Below are positions 12,285-23,788 of a stretch of 64,000 bases of DNA, one piece after another (the first letter of the stretch is position 1; each line of letters begins with the position of its first letter). Made by a program: the position numbers and the translations under genes. Source of the DNA: Marisa cornuarietis. Its lineage: Eukaryota > Mollusca > Gastropoda > Architaenioglossa > Ampullariidae. Where the stretch lies: assembly GCA_004794655.1 (NCBI GenBank), contig SMMW01000025.1, positions 1,300,001-1,364,000 of the forward strand, given 5' to 3'. Below the pieces are notes generated by a model, which did no database searches, had not been told where the DNA came from, and saw only the letters and a list, made by a program, of their open reading frames with translations.

Positions 12285-13930
12285 GATTCAAGATTCTTTA
12301 TTCTTTGACCCTCTAAGGGATATTAAGGTATTAAAAACAGATTCATTTATATTCACATATGTTTCTATAAATATTTATCTATATATATATAATATCTCAT
12401 TTGCATACACACACTCACTGGTTGATTTATAACAGCTAATTTTTAAAAAGAACAAAAAAGAGAGACAAAAGCAAAACTACAGCAATAAATAAAAAAACAA
12501 ACTAACTGTTTGTATCATCCACTCATATTTTTCTTCTTCCTGCCTCTTCATGTATACCTGCATATGTAGTTAAGTAAATTATAGCATATGAACACATGTA
12601 AACAAAGGATGAACACATTCTTGTTCTCTCTCTCTCTCACTGTCCTTCACATACATTCTGTGTTCTTTACTATTTCTTTACCTCCAAGGGGTAATGTACA
12701 TATTAACACATTTCCATCCATCCCAATATATAATATATTTCTTACACCTGATATGTTTATGCTTTTCTGGCTTATCCATATTCCACTTAGACCGAGATCT
12801 TGCAGTGTTGTCCGGATATACTGATATAGCTAGACTTAAGGATATTTGTTTCGTGTAAGTTTAAGAAAATTTTATTTACAACGCTTGATAGTTTGTTGCT
12901 ATTATTTGCATGTATCAATTTTAACCAAAAAGTGAGGATTCTACTTTGACTAAGAAGACTAACAGGGAAGCGACTACACTCTCCATGCACTATACAAGAT
13001 GGAGTGGACTTTCTTACATTGAGAATCGTTTTGTAGAATCTTAGCTGTAGTTTAACACAAATATCACAAATTCCTGATGCCCATATTTCACAACCGTAAG
13101 TAAATATTGAAAGAACAATTCTGTCAAACATATCGAGTTGTATATCCAGTGGTAGTTGTGATTGTTTACATTTTTTAGTAGAGCAAGCATGGCTCTTGAG
13201 GCTCTCTCATATAAATCTTTTTGTGCTATAAGAAATTTGTTACTGTAATTCCGTTTCAGGCCAAGGTAGGAAAAAATAATCTACTATTTCAAGTTTCTCA
13301 CCATTATATAAAAATCTTGGTTTCTTTCTGATTTTACCTCTAGAAAATATAAGTATTTTAGTTTTATCTTGTCAGGTTTCACTTGCAACAGTATTTTTTC
13401 TTGTTCTCTAAAGCATTCTGTGGGTTTTCTGGTGATTCAGAAAAATTACAGTATCACCTGCATACAATAATATGAGTAATTTAAGGAGCACATCTATTTC
13501 TTAAGGAGTAATAATATTTGGTGAAAGTTTGGCTAGTTCTGAAAGACCACTTATAGAGTCTGCTAAGAGATATGTTTTCAAGTCCAGGGGCCAGTTGCTT
13601 AACACATTTCTAATTTTAAACACTTTTAGGCCTTAAATCTATTTAGATGATCAGTTTAAAGTGAACACCACACTTTTAGAATTTTTTAAACTAAAACTGC
13701 TTTAAGTAAGATAAAGTTGTTTATGTCTGACTTTCCATCCTGTCAGTACAATTTTTTGTAGGTTTTTCTGCAATGGGTAAGAAGAGATTTTGCTTCTTTA
13801 TAACAGTTTTAAGGCTTAGAAACGTGTTGTGCAACTGGCCCCAGAAAGGGAACTAGAAAGTCTTTTTCAGTGCAAGCAATTCCTGACTCTGTCTAAGTAC
13901 TAAAAGCACAGACATTGGGAAGTGATGGGT
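12285..13930 (-). mobile_element. Decayed LINE, same broad group as the 61-kb element
   Basis: On the minus strand, 13131-12787 encodes FDRIVLSIFTYGCEIWAS, VRKSTPSCIVHGECSRFPV, LTFWLKLIHANNSNKLSS and FLNLHETN. These align with the thumb/linker of the LINE at 61422-63659 (YASEVWG, LTPSEMIYGELGRYPL, IKFWLRV). Upstream, SGLSELAKL and LLYAGDTVIF represent the palm. The catalytic box reads YAGD instead of YADD (13450-13464). The 3' end carries AATAAAGAATCTTGAATCT, with two copies of a 7-mer as tail. Many stops are present. A MITE-like element is inserted at 13588-13841. Confidence 0.8.
13588..13841. mobile_element. 254-bp MITE-like element with terminal inverted repeats
   Basis: The ends are inverted copies: GGGCCAGTTGCTTAACACATTT on the left and GGGCCAGTTGCACAACACGTTT on the reversed right, with 23 of the first 26 positions identical. 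CAG flanks both sides (13585-13587 and 13842-13844), a possible 3-bp target-site duplication. It interrupts the LINE coding sequence: reading continues from the palm segment on one side to SGLSELAK on the other. It has no coding capacity and would depend on a transposase elsewhere. A 3-bp duplication would fit a Harbinger-like enzyme, but the family is not established. Confidence 0.8.
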
Positions 13931-14834
13931 CCATGACATGCTGGGATATACCTGACAGGACTGTTGCTGTTGCCTGTTGCAAGCTGTCAGCATTCACCCG
14001 TGACCGCACCCTGGCGTCGGCAACCTGTCCACCTTGAAACATATCGCAAATCTCTCTTATCAAGCGTCCGTTGAAACAGAAACCTTCAAAACAGTTTCAT
14101 GAAATTAAGTTCGCAAACATTACACCACAGTAGCAAATAAATAGAAACAAAATCATTATGAAAGTGTAACCGATCTTGTTTACGCAGAACCCTTTCAGTT
14201 AATCTGAGATTAATGTCGCAATGCAAGTAAAAATGTCTCATACACAACAGCAGATGTGGTCAGCTCAGTTTGCATAAGATGCCCTTCTCTGTGATGATGA
14301 AAGGTTCTATTAGCTTCGAAACGTGAGAGAAGAAGGTCGAGGAGTTCAATTTTGTAATGGTGGCGATGGTTGTCGGGATAATGGTGGAGGTAAATAATGT
14401 GTATGGTAAAGACTCTTTGCCAGCTGGTTAAATTCTTTACACAAAATATTATTTTGTTCGTTTTTTTCTAGTTTACTGCTGTAGTCGACAAGTCATGCGA
14501 GCGATGTTATTATCTACCAGTTTCATCAGTTTTGCTTTGCTTTTTCAGATGAAAAGCAACTTACGAGATACACTAAGCGGGAATTGCGACAGTTGACTGA
14601 CAACATTCAAAGCAAACCAAGGAAAAGTAATGTCAATCAGTGCAGAGTGATGTAAGGCAAGGAAAGACTAAGCAAAACAAGATAAAGCGTGGAAAAAAAG
14701 AAGGTACAGGTAAAGCAATCACGTATTCTCAAACCAGTCTATAGTGACACTGATTGTGGTAAAATTACGATTTGTGACTCTCACAAGACCACCTTTGTTC
14801 CTCGGGAATTAACCTAAGTTCCCGTAATCACGTA

Positions 14835-14836
<2 letters not shown>

Positions 14837-14892
<56 letters not shown>
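14837..14892 (+). repeat. (CA)n microsatellite
   Basis: About 28 perfect CA units. Confidence 0.95.
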
Positions 14893-14896
<4 letters not shown>

Positions 14897-16743
14897 TCCA
14901 GAGAGGAATTTGGTGACAAGTCAGCCGCGCGACGTTCGATACCCCGTAGGTTCATATCTCCTTCTGTTCTCGTCGTCTTGCCCAACGCCACCATCCAGGA
15001 ACAACATACGCCGGCTGCCGTGACGTCAGATGAAGCATCTTCATAAGAAAAGCCTAAAGCCAACAGAAAATCGCAGCTGCCGAGTGGACTGTGTCAAGCA
15101 CTCGTAAGCTCTCCACCTTGCAGGACCCTGACCCCCTCCTCCCCAACTTTAATGGCGCCAGTCTTGCGAGCGCACGATGCTAGCAGCAAAAGCAAACAGC
15201 TGCGTGGAAATAAAAGGAGACGACTTGACATCCCTTGCTAGACTGCTGCACGGGAAAAGACAACCGTTGACATACCTAATGCAATTTGGCGATCACTAAT
15301 GCGGTAAAGTGCTTTACAACGCCCGGCAAAGGGAGCCCTGCCTGTAATGGGATTGCGGGTACCTCGGGATGGTGGTCATGTTTGTGCGCGGTGCAGTCCA
15401 ACGAAATTTCATACACTTTCAGGGTTGCCGGGCGTTGATTCTGCATGCTGATATACGACTTTACGTACAAAGTCGGTATTTCGTATGTGTGCTCGACTTC
15501 GCAAAATTAAGTCCTTCGCATATTTAGCCCCCAGACACAAGTAAACATGTTAATGGAGACCTCTTCGGCAGACAAGGGAAAGAGAGTTTGCTCTGTCAAA
15601 TACTTTCAAGCTGTCTAGTCATTAGTTCTAATGTGTGATCTTGTCACTATGATTTTCTTTTTATCCATTATTCGTTTTTTTATTTGTATTCACTCTTAAA
15701 GTTTTTTCCTACTTTCTTACTTTCTCAATAGACATAAATGGATTGCCGACCTTTAGGGATTAACGGAAGCTATCCCTAAAAGACAAAGGAATGAATTTAC
15801 TTAATTGTGAATACAAATGTGAATATGATGCTGAATTAGGGAAATTTAAGAGTTCGGGTTATTCTTTCCATGCTCAAGTGGGTCTTCGGCTCAAGATGCC
15901 TGAAGGGGGTTTACTGTACCCCGAGTAGTGTTGCACTGAGCCCTGGTGCACAGCACTTCGCTAGCTGAATGGCTAGTGTGTAACAGTCAGCTTAAACGCT
16001 TATTAAACGTTTTTCTGACTGCTGATGTTAGTCCTTAGTTTAGCGGGTTATCGGCACATGGTCCACCCGGCCACATTCCGTCACGAACATTTTATTCAGT
16101 CTGTTCCTTTGGTCTCAGCTTGTTTGCAGCTGTGTTGATCCTGCTCTGTGTGGAAAAGGTGCTAACAGGTTCTTAAGTCCACCCGAACTTACAGTGCTCT
16201 CTATTTTATCTCTTGTGTCACTTCACTACTTTGTTCTCTTCTGATTTTATCAGGTTATGTTGATCTTTGTTGGAATAAACGATTGAAAATACGAAATGAC
16301 GTTGAGTGTTCCTGGAACATGTCTTCCTTCGCATGATGTGGCTGGATGGGAGTGAACCTCGACATTTTCATAGACCTCACTTGTCCAGTGCCTGCCAGTC
16401 GGCACCAGGACTGTGGCTGCGGACCTTCACACCGAATCTAGACACATAACATTGATGAGCGGTCAGGATGCCGAGATGGCAGCAGGAAAATAGAATGACA
16501 ATGATGAATGGTTGGAGCGAGAGAAGCTGCCGAGGAAAGCGAAAGTTTGCTGAGACTAATCGAGAAGAATTGTCCGCCAGGGATCAGTCAATGACACGGG
16601 ACCTAACAGCCGCTTGTCGGCAGACAGTGGAGGTCAACGTTCACGGGTCAGGGGCGAGTCGTGCACAGAAGACACTCGAAGATGCACGACAGCTTTTCGC
16701 TGACACTGCCTTTCCAGCTTTCAAACGAATGCCCCCACACGAA

Positions 16744-16862
16744 CCCTTTCTCTGTCTCTATATCTTTCTCAATTTCTCATTCTCTCTCTTTCTCATTCTC
16801 TCTCTTTCTCTCTCTCTCTTTCTCTCTCTCTGTCTCTCCCTCTCTCTCTCACACACACACAT
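16744..16862 (+). repeat. (CT)n-rich tract passing into (CA)n
   Basis: Imperfect CT/TTCT units followed by about six CA units. Open frames through it are artefacts of the repeat. Confidence 0.9.
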
Positions 16863-17220
16863 AAGCACTTGCACGCAAGGACAAAAACACACTGATGAAA
16901 AAACAAATAATTAAGTTGATGAAAATAAAGGGATACAGACACGCAATGAAATAAAGCTGTTTGGTCCAAGTCGCCAGGTAAAACTATTTCGTTTCTTTTC
17001 CTTCTTTTGTAGTTTCCATGCACTTTTGCATGTTTATCACCGTTGCTTTTAGTTCTGAATTAATTCTGGCTACATCTGCTTTCGCTGGCTCATCTTAATC
17101 TTACAAATCACTTGTTGAGAACTTTTCGTAAACTTTTCTTCAGAAAAACATTTTTAATCTTATTGTAGTGCTGCATTTTCCAAGAACCCCTTGACTCTGT
17201 TTTTTTCCTTCTTTCTCTAA

Positions 17221-17221
17221 T

Positions 17222-17280
<59 letters not shown>
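17221..17280 (+). repeat. (CT)n(CA)n compound microsatellite
   Basis: About seven CT then about 23 CA units. Confidence 0.95.
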
Positions 17281-17282
<2 letters not shown>

Positions 17283-17792
17283 GAGAGTGTTGCGCTCACG
17301 TTTTATTTGTTCTGTGTACTGTTGCTGCAGTGTATGTCTTTCTTCGCAGAAACCCTTATAGATTAAGAGGCTGATAAAACGACCCTAATCCTGAATAGAG
17401 TTGGTTCCAAAGGTTCCTAACTGAATCTGTCGACACCTGGTTGTCTGCATCTTGAGATCTCTCTGAAACCGACAGAGATGCCGTTTGAAGATGTCTTCTG
17501 AATGACAGACAGCACTGATAAAGTGCATAAGGAGTTATTTGTTTTTCTGTCTTGCACTCAGTGCCATGTATAAGACCTATAAACAAGTAGTGCAGAGCTT
17601 CAGGCCCAGGTGACTGGATGAGGGGCGCTCAGTGATAAATCAAGGAAGATTAACTTGACATATGAACCAAAACTGGCCGTAAAAAAAGATGAAACATATA
17701 ATAAGTGATAAAAGGACCTTGAGAAAAAGTCGACCCTGAAACTACTGAAATAGAATTCATTCATTTACTTACCAATACCATCTGGCAGTCGG

Positions 17793-18070
17793 TTCTAGCC
17801 GTCTAGTGGAGCTGGATGAATACACCAGCTGATAAGGCTGGACATACAGGCTTGTCTTGAGCGGTGAAATACACGTCCTGCATGGTATGGCCAGTTCATT
17901 CCTTTAAGATTACCAATCATTTTGTTTCTGTCCATCTCGGTGTATTCCACCATTGAAAATCCTCTGAAGGACGGTCTTAGACAGAGATGTGCCGGGCAAC
18001 GTGGCCAAACGAAACAAACTTGCCCGGCTTCACAGTTGCCAGAAGGCTCACTCGTAGGACACCAGAAACC
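17793..18070 (-). mobile_element. LINE C-terminal relic, minus-strand copy
   Basis: The minus strand reads SLLATVKPGKFVSFGHVARH followed by decayed sequence. This matches the LLATVKRRKLAWFGHVTRHD-type segment of a widespread LINE family with a C-terminal RRKGRQRK region. Stops and frameshifts are present. It abuts an opposite-strand copy at 18072. Confidence 0.65.
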
Positions 18071-18071
18071 C

Positions 18072-18340
18072 TTACTTGCAACAGTCAACCAGCATGAGCT
18101 GGTCTGCTTGGGCCGTGTGACCTAGAACGATACTTTCTCGAAGACTGTCCTTTAAGGTACCTTGGAGGATGGCCGACCCGGCGGCCAACAGAGGAAGAAC
18201 TGTCTTACGAATGTAAAGGAGTGATCTGGTCTTCTCGTGCGAGACCTCCTTACTATCGCCCAAGCCAGGCGTGAATGGTGGGCTATGTCAGCTGCCACGT
18301 CTACCCTCTTCCCACGACCGGTGTCCAGTCAATGGTTGAC
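18072..18340 (+). mobile_element. LINE C-terminal relic, plus-strand copy
   Basis: The plus strand reads LLATVNQHELVCLGRVT, DTFSKTVL, GTLEDGRPGGQQRKN, VKEWSGLLVRDLLTIAQARR. This is the same family segment as the adjacent minus-strand copy, extending further toward the C-terminus. Two in-frame stops are visible. The two copies are head to head, meeting at about 18070. Confidence 0.75.
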
Positions 18341-18439
18341 TGCCAGAAGGTGTTCTTTGCAACCCATGGGGTGGCGAACGAGCTTCGTTTTTATTGGATT
18401 TTTTGGGGGTTTCTTGCTGGGTATTCGGCACTTGGTTTC

Positions 18440-18700
18440 TAATATCTATTTTTAATCAGAGAACAGAATCCGTAGATCAGGATGGGAACTATGATGGACT
18501 TTTACAGTCTGTGCTTGGTAACAAACCTGATGGCGCTGCTACGCCATGTCCTCTTTGGCCTGGCCTTTGTTGCTGTCGCGAGCTGTTCCGATCCTAATGC
18601 GGATTTCTTCTTTTGTAAAGGATTGCTCTCTGGTTCTCAAAGCTGTTCACCTCCTCGAGCTGAGCTCCGTTCATGCAGATCGCTGCTTTGGTGTTGGTTT
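18440..18700 (-). mobile_element. LINE relic (thumb region), minus strand
   Basis: The minus strand reads IRIGTATAT-like decayed sequence, then RTWRSSAIRFVTKHRL and VPILIYG, matching the family consensus RIWRSNAIRFVTKYRLYKSLVVPILLYGCETW that I recall. It is homologous to 30120-30235 in this window. It is probably the upstream part of the minus-strand copy at 17793-18070, now separated by the inverted copy. Confidence 0.65.
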
Positions 18701-18794
18701 TCATTTCCGGTCTCTGTTCATTATAACATCACACTGTCTCTCAGTCGTTTGGTGATGTCTTGTAGTTCGTTGTTGCTGACTGCTATCAGGCTAT

Positions 18795-19322
18795 TCACTT
18801 ATTAATAGATTCATTAAAATCTAATGTATCCTTGTAATCAAAGGTTAGTAGGTGTGTATGCAGAATCTCTCCTAAGATGTCTTTATTTCTAAAAACATAA
18901 CTCTCTTTCCACAAGTCCTGTGGGTTTCTGTATGATCTGTACTTTAAATCTTTGCATCCAATTTTATTCGAGTTGCACATCATCAGACAGTGTCCAACAC
19001 TATCCAAGTCAAACTTTTCATAGTGATCTTTTCTTATTAACAAGATTTCTTTTTTTTAATCTATTATGGTAACCAATACTTTTGTCGTCATAATGTTAAA
19101 CTCTTTTTCCAATGCTGTCTGTCTATTATCTTTGGCAATGTCTACTCAATGTATTCCTCTTCCAATTATTTTCGTACCCCCAAGATGTTCAGTGTAATAT
19201 CCTGTACCTATATCATTTTCGTGTTTTATTTTCAAGTCTTCGCCTGTCTTAGTACTTTTGTGTCGAGTCCCCAGTTTATTTAGAACAGTGTATCCGCTCA
19301 GCTACCCCTTCCTTGCGGACAT
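18795..19322 (-). pseudogene. Possible decayed coding sequence of unknown family (176 codons, three internal stops)
   Basis: From an ATG at 19322-19320 one minus-strand frame continues to a stop at 18795 with only three internal stops (TAG at codon 7, then TGA, TAA), although the DNA is AT-rich. The last 82 codons are open and include DHYEKFDLDSVGHCLMMCNS and KESYVFRNKDILGEILH. I do not recognise a family, and chance is possible. Confidence 0.25.
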
Positions 19323-21422
19323 TTTGCTCGCTATGTGTGTGTCTGTCTGATGTGTTGGATGCCAAAGACATCGACATCGACATCCTACGTTATCTATAGC
19401 ATATTATTTGTGATCTAATTGATACAGAGAATATCCAACTGCCACATTGTAGCTACATGTAGTCTGAAGAACATTTGACTGCCGAGTTTTACAAGGACTC
19501 TAATTACAAACAAAATTTAATCAATGATATACACGTCTAAGCCGTTTCATCGCTCAAGCTTAGTATGTAAGTCAAATACGACCATCTTGTCTTTTTTTCA
19601 TGACTTGAAGTCATTTTCTGTGTTCATAATCACTCACTGCATTAACATCCGTGGCTTCTTGCTGTGCGCCTGCCGAGCTGCCACCTAAATTTTTGTAAAA
19701 TAACATGTGATGGATTTTCACGAGACAATCTTCTGTTTTTGAGTAAACAACGGGAGAAACACAAGTGCTCCCTGCTGGCTTCATTTTATTATGAGCCATC
19801 ACAACGCCGTGCTAAAACACAGATGGGATCCATACTCGTTTGCGTAAAACAAAAATAAAATTCAAGGGATTTCTTATCACGAGTTTTCTGCATCATACTT
19901 TAAAGTTTAAAGAACTGTCCGACAAAAACTGGAGACCTTTTGCGAGAGAGTGGCAAATTACTCCGCCAGACTTCTCCTGGGCTGCTTCAGGCAATTCTTC
20001 AATCTGCGTTGGCTCGTGCTAGTCTTGCATCTTCCCTGCAGTCTTCGCTTTCCTACGTCCCACCATTGCGTGCGAACACTTGTGTGAACTAATACCAGAA
20101 GTCTAGCCAATAATTCGATAAAGAACTTTTTCTTTCAACCAGGGTTACGCTCCCAAGGACCGAAGCAAAAGAAAGCAAACATGTTTCGAGAACACAGAAC
20201 TAATATAGTGAGCAAAACATGTTAGCCTGTCCAAAGAAGAAAAAAATTTAGCTGTCAGATGCTGTTACACGCACCTTTACAGGGGAATTTTTCTTTTTTG
20301 CATGGATGTTTCTTTTAATGCAAGAGGCACTTGTGATTTTTATACTAAGATTAGTTTGCAAGTGTTTTCTTTTGGGGGCAAAGAGTTTATCAACCGACAG
20401 TACTTAGAACAGTAGCGCTTACACTTGTCTATGTTCCCATAATATGGTTGTATATTTTTAAGTACCTATTAGTATAAATAGTTTTCTGTTGTGGCTCTTT
20501 CCACGTGCGTGATGAAGTGTGGGGATGAAAGAAATGTAAAAAAAAACTATTAAAATTCAAAATTAGTTTTAGGAGCACTGAAAATGAAGATGATGTATAA
20601 TACGCTCGTGTATTTTAAGCAGTCAAACAACCAGTATAAACAGAAAAATTCATTAAAAATATAAAAAATACATTTATGCAAGCAATAATTTTTGACAGCA
20701 AGCAACGGAGAAAATGGCTTTGCAGCTCAGCTCAAACTACTTGTCACAATCTCCAATTTAATTGATGACATTTTTGAAGAAAATTACAACTACCATCTAA
20801 ACAGATATTAGTTTTCATTTTATTTACTTGGCCTTACCATTCAGTATACCTTATATAAATCTACTGCAATCATCGGAAACCTGATCCCTTGGTTCAATTC
20901 GTATTTTTTCGTATTTTTCTGATTTTATTTGCAACAGTTTTAAATGGACCAAAGGAGAACTAAGCCAGTCATTTTCATTTTCAAAACTGCGAAGTTTTAA
21001 TATTTTTTCTCTGAAACTGGAATCTGATAAAATGCACATAGGTTTTTTTGAACGCTAATTGCAGTATTTTTTCGTTAATTGCCTTAAATTGATTCGTACT
21101 TATTTCAGAAATTCTTATTCATCTTGAGAAATCGTGAAGAAAATCCAAACATATTCTGGTATTGATATGGAACGCAAGGTATGTTGTAAATGTATGATGA
21201 TTTTTTAGTCAAAATCTATTAAAGAGACAATAAATTTTATTGAGGTTGTCGAATATAAGCGTGTTTGTGTTTGTTATTGATTGTTGATTCCATTTCTGAA
21301 TGCCCGATGAGTTTGAGGCGTTGTATTTGTTTTGGAACAATAATTTCTAATAAAAACTAATATTCTGTCAACAATCCAGGGACACTGATATTCCGTGTCT
21401 TCACTGACTATCTCTTTCACTA

Positions 21423-21423
<1 letters not shown>

Positions 21424-21466
<43 letters not shown>

Positions 21467-21482
21467 TCACTCACTCACTCAC
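21424..21482 (+). repeat. (CA)n then (CTCA)n compound microsatellite
   Basis: About 19 CA units followed by five CTCA units. Confidence 0.95.
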
Positions 21483-22215
21483 ATATGTGCATAAACACAT
21501 TATTTTCATTCGTTTGTTCTGTGCCGGGTACCGGTAGTTGAGGGGACACATGGACAGACACCACAACATGGTCAAGGCTCGCCATTCTCGCCTGTCTGTC
21601 GGCACTAAGCAGGTCCGGCATTGGGACGACCATTCAACGTTCGAATCCAGCATCAACAAGGCTAAGACTAGGACATCCTCATCCTCTTACATAGGCAGAG
21701 GCCACGACCTTGTCCAAACGAGCATGAAATCGAAGTCGAGGGCAATGGTCGGTAAAACGTCCACCAAAGTCGCTTTGATTTGGAGAATTTGCAAGACCCA
21801 AGCGCTGAAGAAATTTTTAAGGCCAACGCTGAAAGTAAATTCTCTGCGCTGAATGTGATGTAAACACCTTCATTCTAAACATCAAAGGGGCGTTACTGTC
21901 AATACACACACACACACACAGGCTTCGGTTGGAAGCTAGGAGTAGATAACTCACTGAACTAATTTCCCTTTTTTTCTCTTTCTTTCCCGCCCTGCTCCTT
22001 CTCTATCCAAGGCTCCTCCATCATCCCTCACCTCCCCCCACCCATAACGATAAAAGTCACGACTTAGCCCTATGTAGCGGCATAAAAAATGTGTTGAAAG
22101 TGGAAGAACCTGAAGCCATGTAAATAAAATGTCTGTGTGCATCTGTGTAAGCAATGCCTCTTGAACTAAGTTGCCTTGTTTGAGGTTAGTACCTACTCAT
22201 GACTGATGATCTTTC

Positions 22216-22256
22216 TGCGCACGCATGCGCCTCTGGGGTTCAGCCAATGTCACGTG
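22216..22256 (+). promoter_or_regulatory. NRF1-like, CCAAT and E-box motifs in 41 bp
   Basis: TGCGCACGCATGCGCC (22216-22231) contains NRF1-like half sites. CCAAT (22244-22248) and CACGTG (22251-22256) follow. The combination resembles a TATA-less promoter, but no downstream exon is recognised. Confidence 0.25.
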
Positions 22257-22799
22257 GTGCAGGTGATGTAACTAGATTCGTCTTCGAGGTTGATGGGTGA
22301 CATTTGCCACTGCCTTCAGCATTCTCTACGCTAAATGTGATTAGGCCGTGGCTTCGTACGACGAAATTCTATCTCATCTGTTCTTGTCTTTCCATTCCGT
22401 TTTATTTTGTGCAGCATTTTATCTAGCTTTTCGTAAAAATATAGGACACTCAGAGGTGTATAAACTTTCTGAGATTAGTTTATGAAGCATTCATGGTTTA
22501 TGTGCCATGTTAGCATCAAGAATTTTAAACATGTATTGTTATGTTTTGTTCTGTTACTTTTTAAGACCTGTATCATGATCTACCTAGTGGTTTATTGTAC
22601 AGCATGGAAACAAAATGCAAATTTGATATTTTAACACAGTAGAGTCTCTTTTGATAATATTGCAAGTAGGACACAGCGCTGTGGAAAATTTAACCACAAG
22701 AATTTATAAATCTTAAAGCTGCACCACCACACATCACATAGCAGACTCTGGGAAAGCCTGTATGACCATCGACAACTTAAAAATAACTACAAAACAGTG

Positions 22800-23685
<886 letters not shown>

Positions 23686-23761
23686 GCATGCACACATAGA
23701 TGCATTGTCTGTTGACCGCTTGTCTATCTTATTTTCATAAGTTTGCTTGGCTTGGTGTAGC

Positions 23762-23788
23762 GTGGTGTGGTGTGGTGTGGTGTGGTGT
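23762..23788 (+). repeat. (GGTGT)n short tandem repeat
   Basis: Five GGTGT units, 75 bp beyond the (GAT)n tract. Confidence 0.85.

Larger units (their letters stand above)
13931..17220. other. No gene recognised apart from microsatellites
   Basis: The open frame at 16468-16914 runs into a CT/CA repeat and has no known domain. A small 9-bp stem-loop lies at 15752-15780. Confidence 0.55.
19323..22690. other. No gene recognised
   Basis: AT-rich DNA with a compound microsatellite at 21424. The frame at 21538-21852 is basic and unrecognised. Confidence 0.55.
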
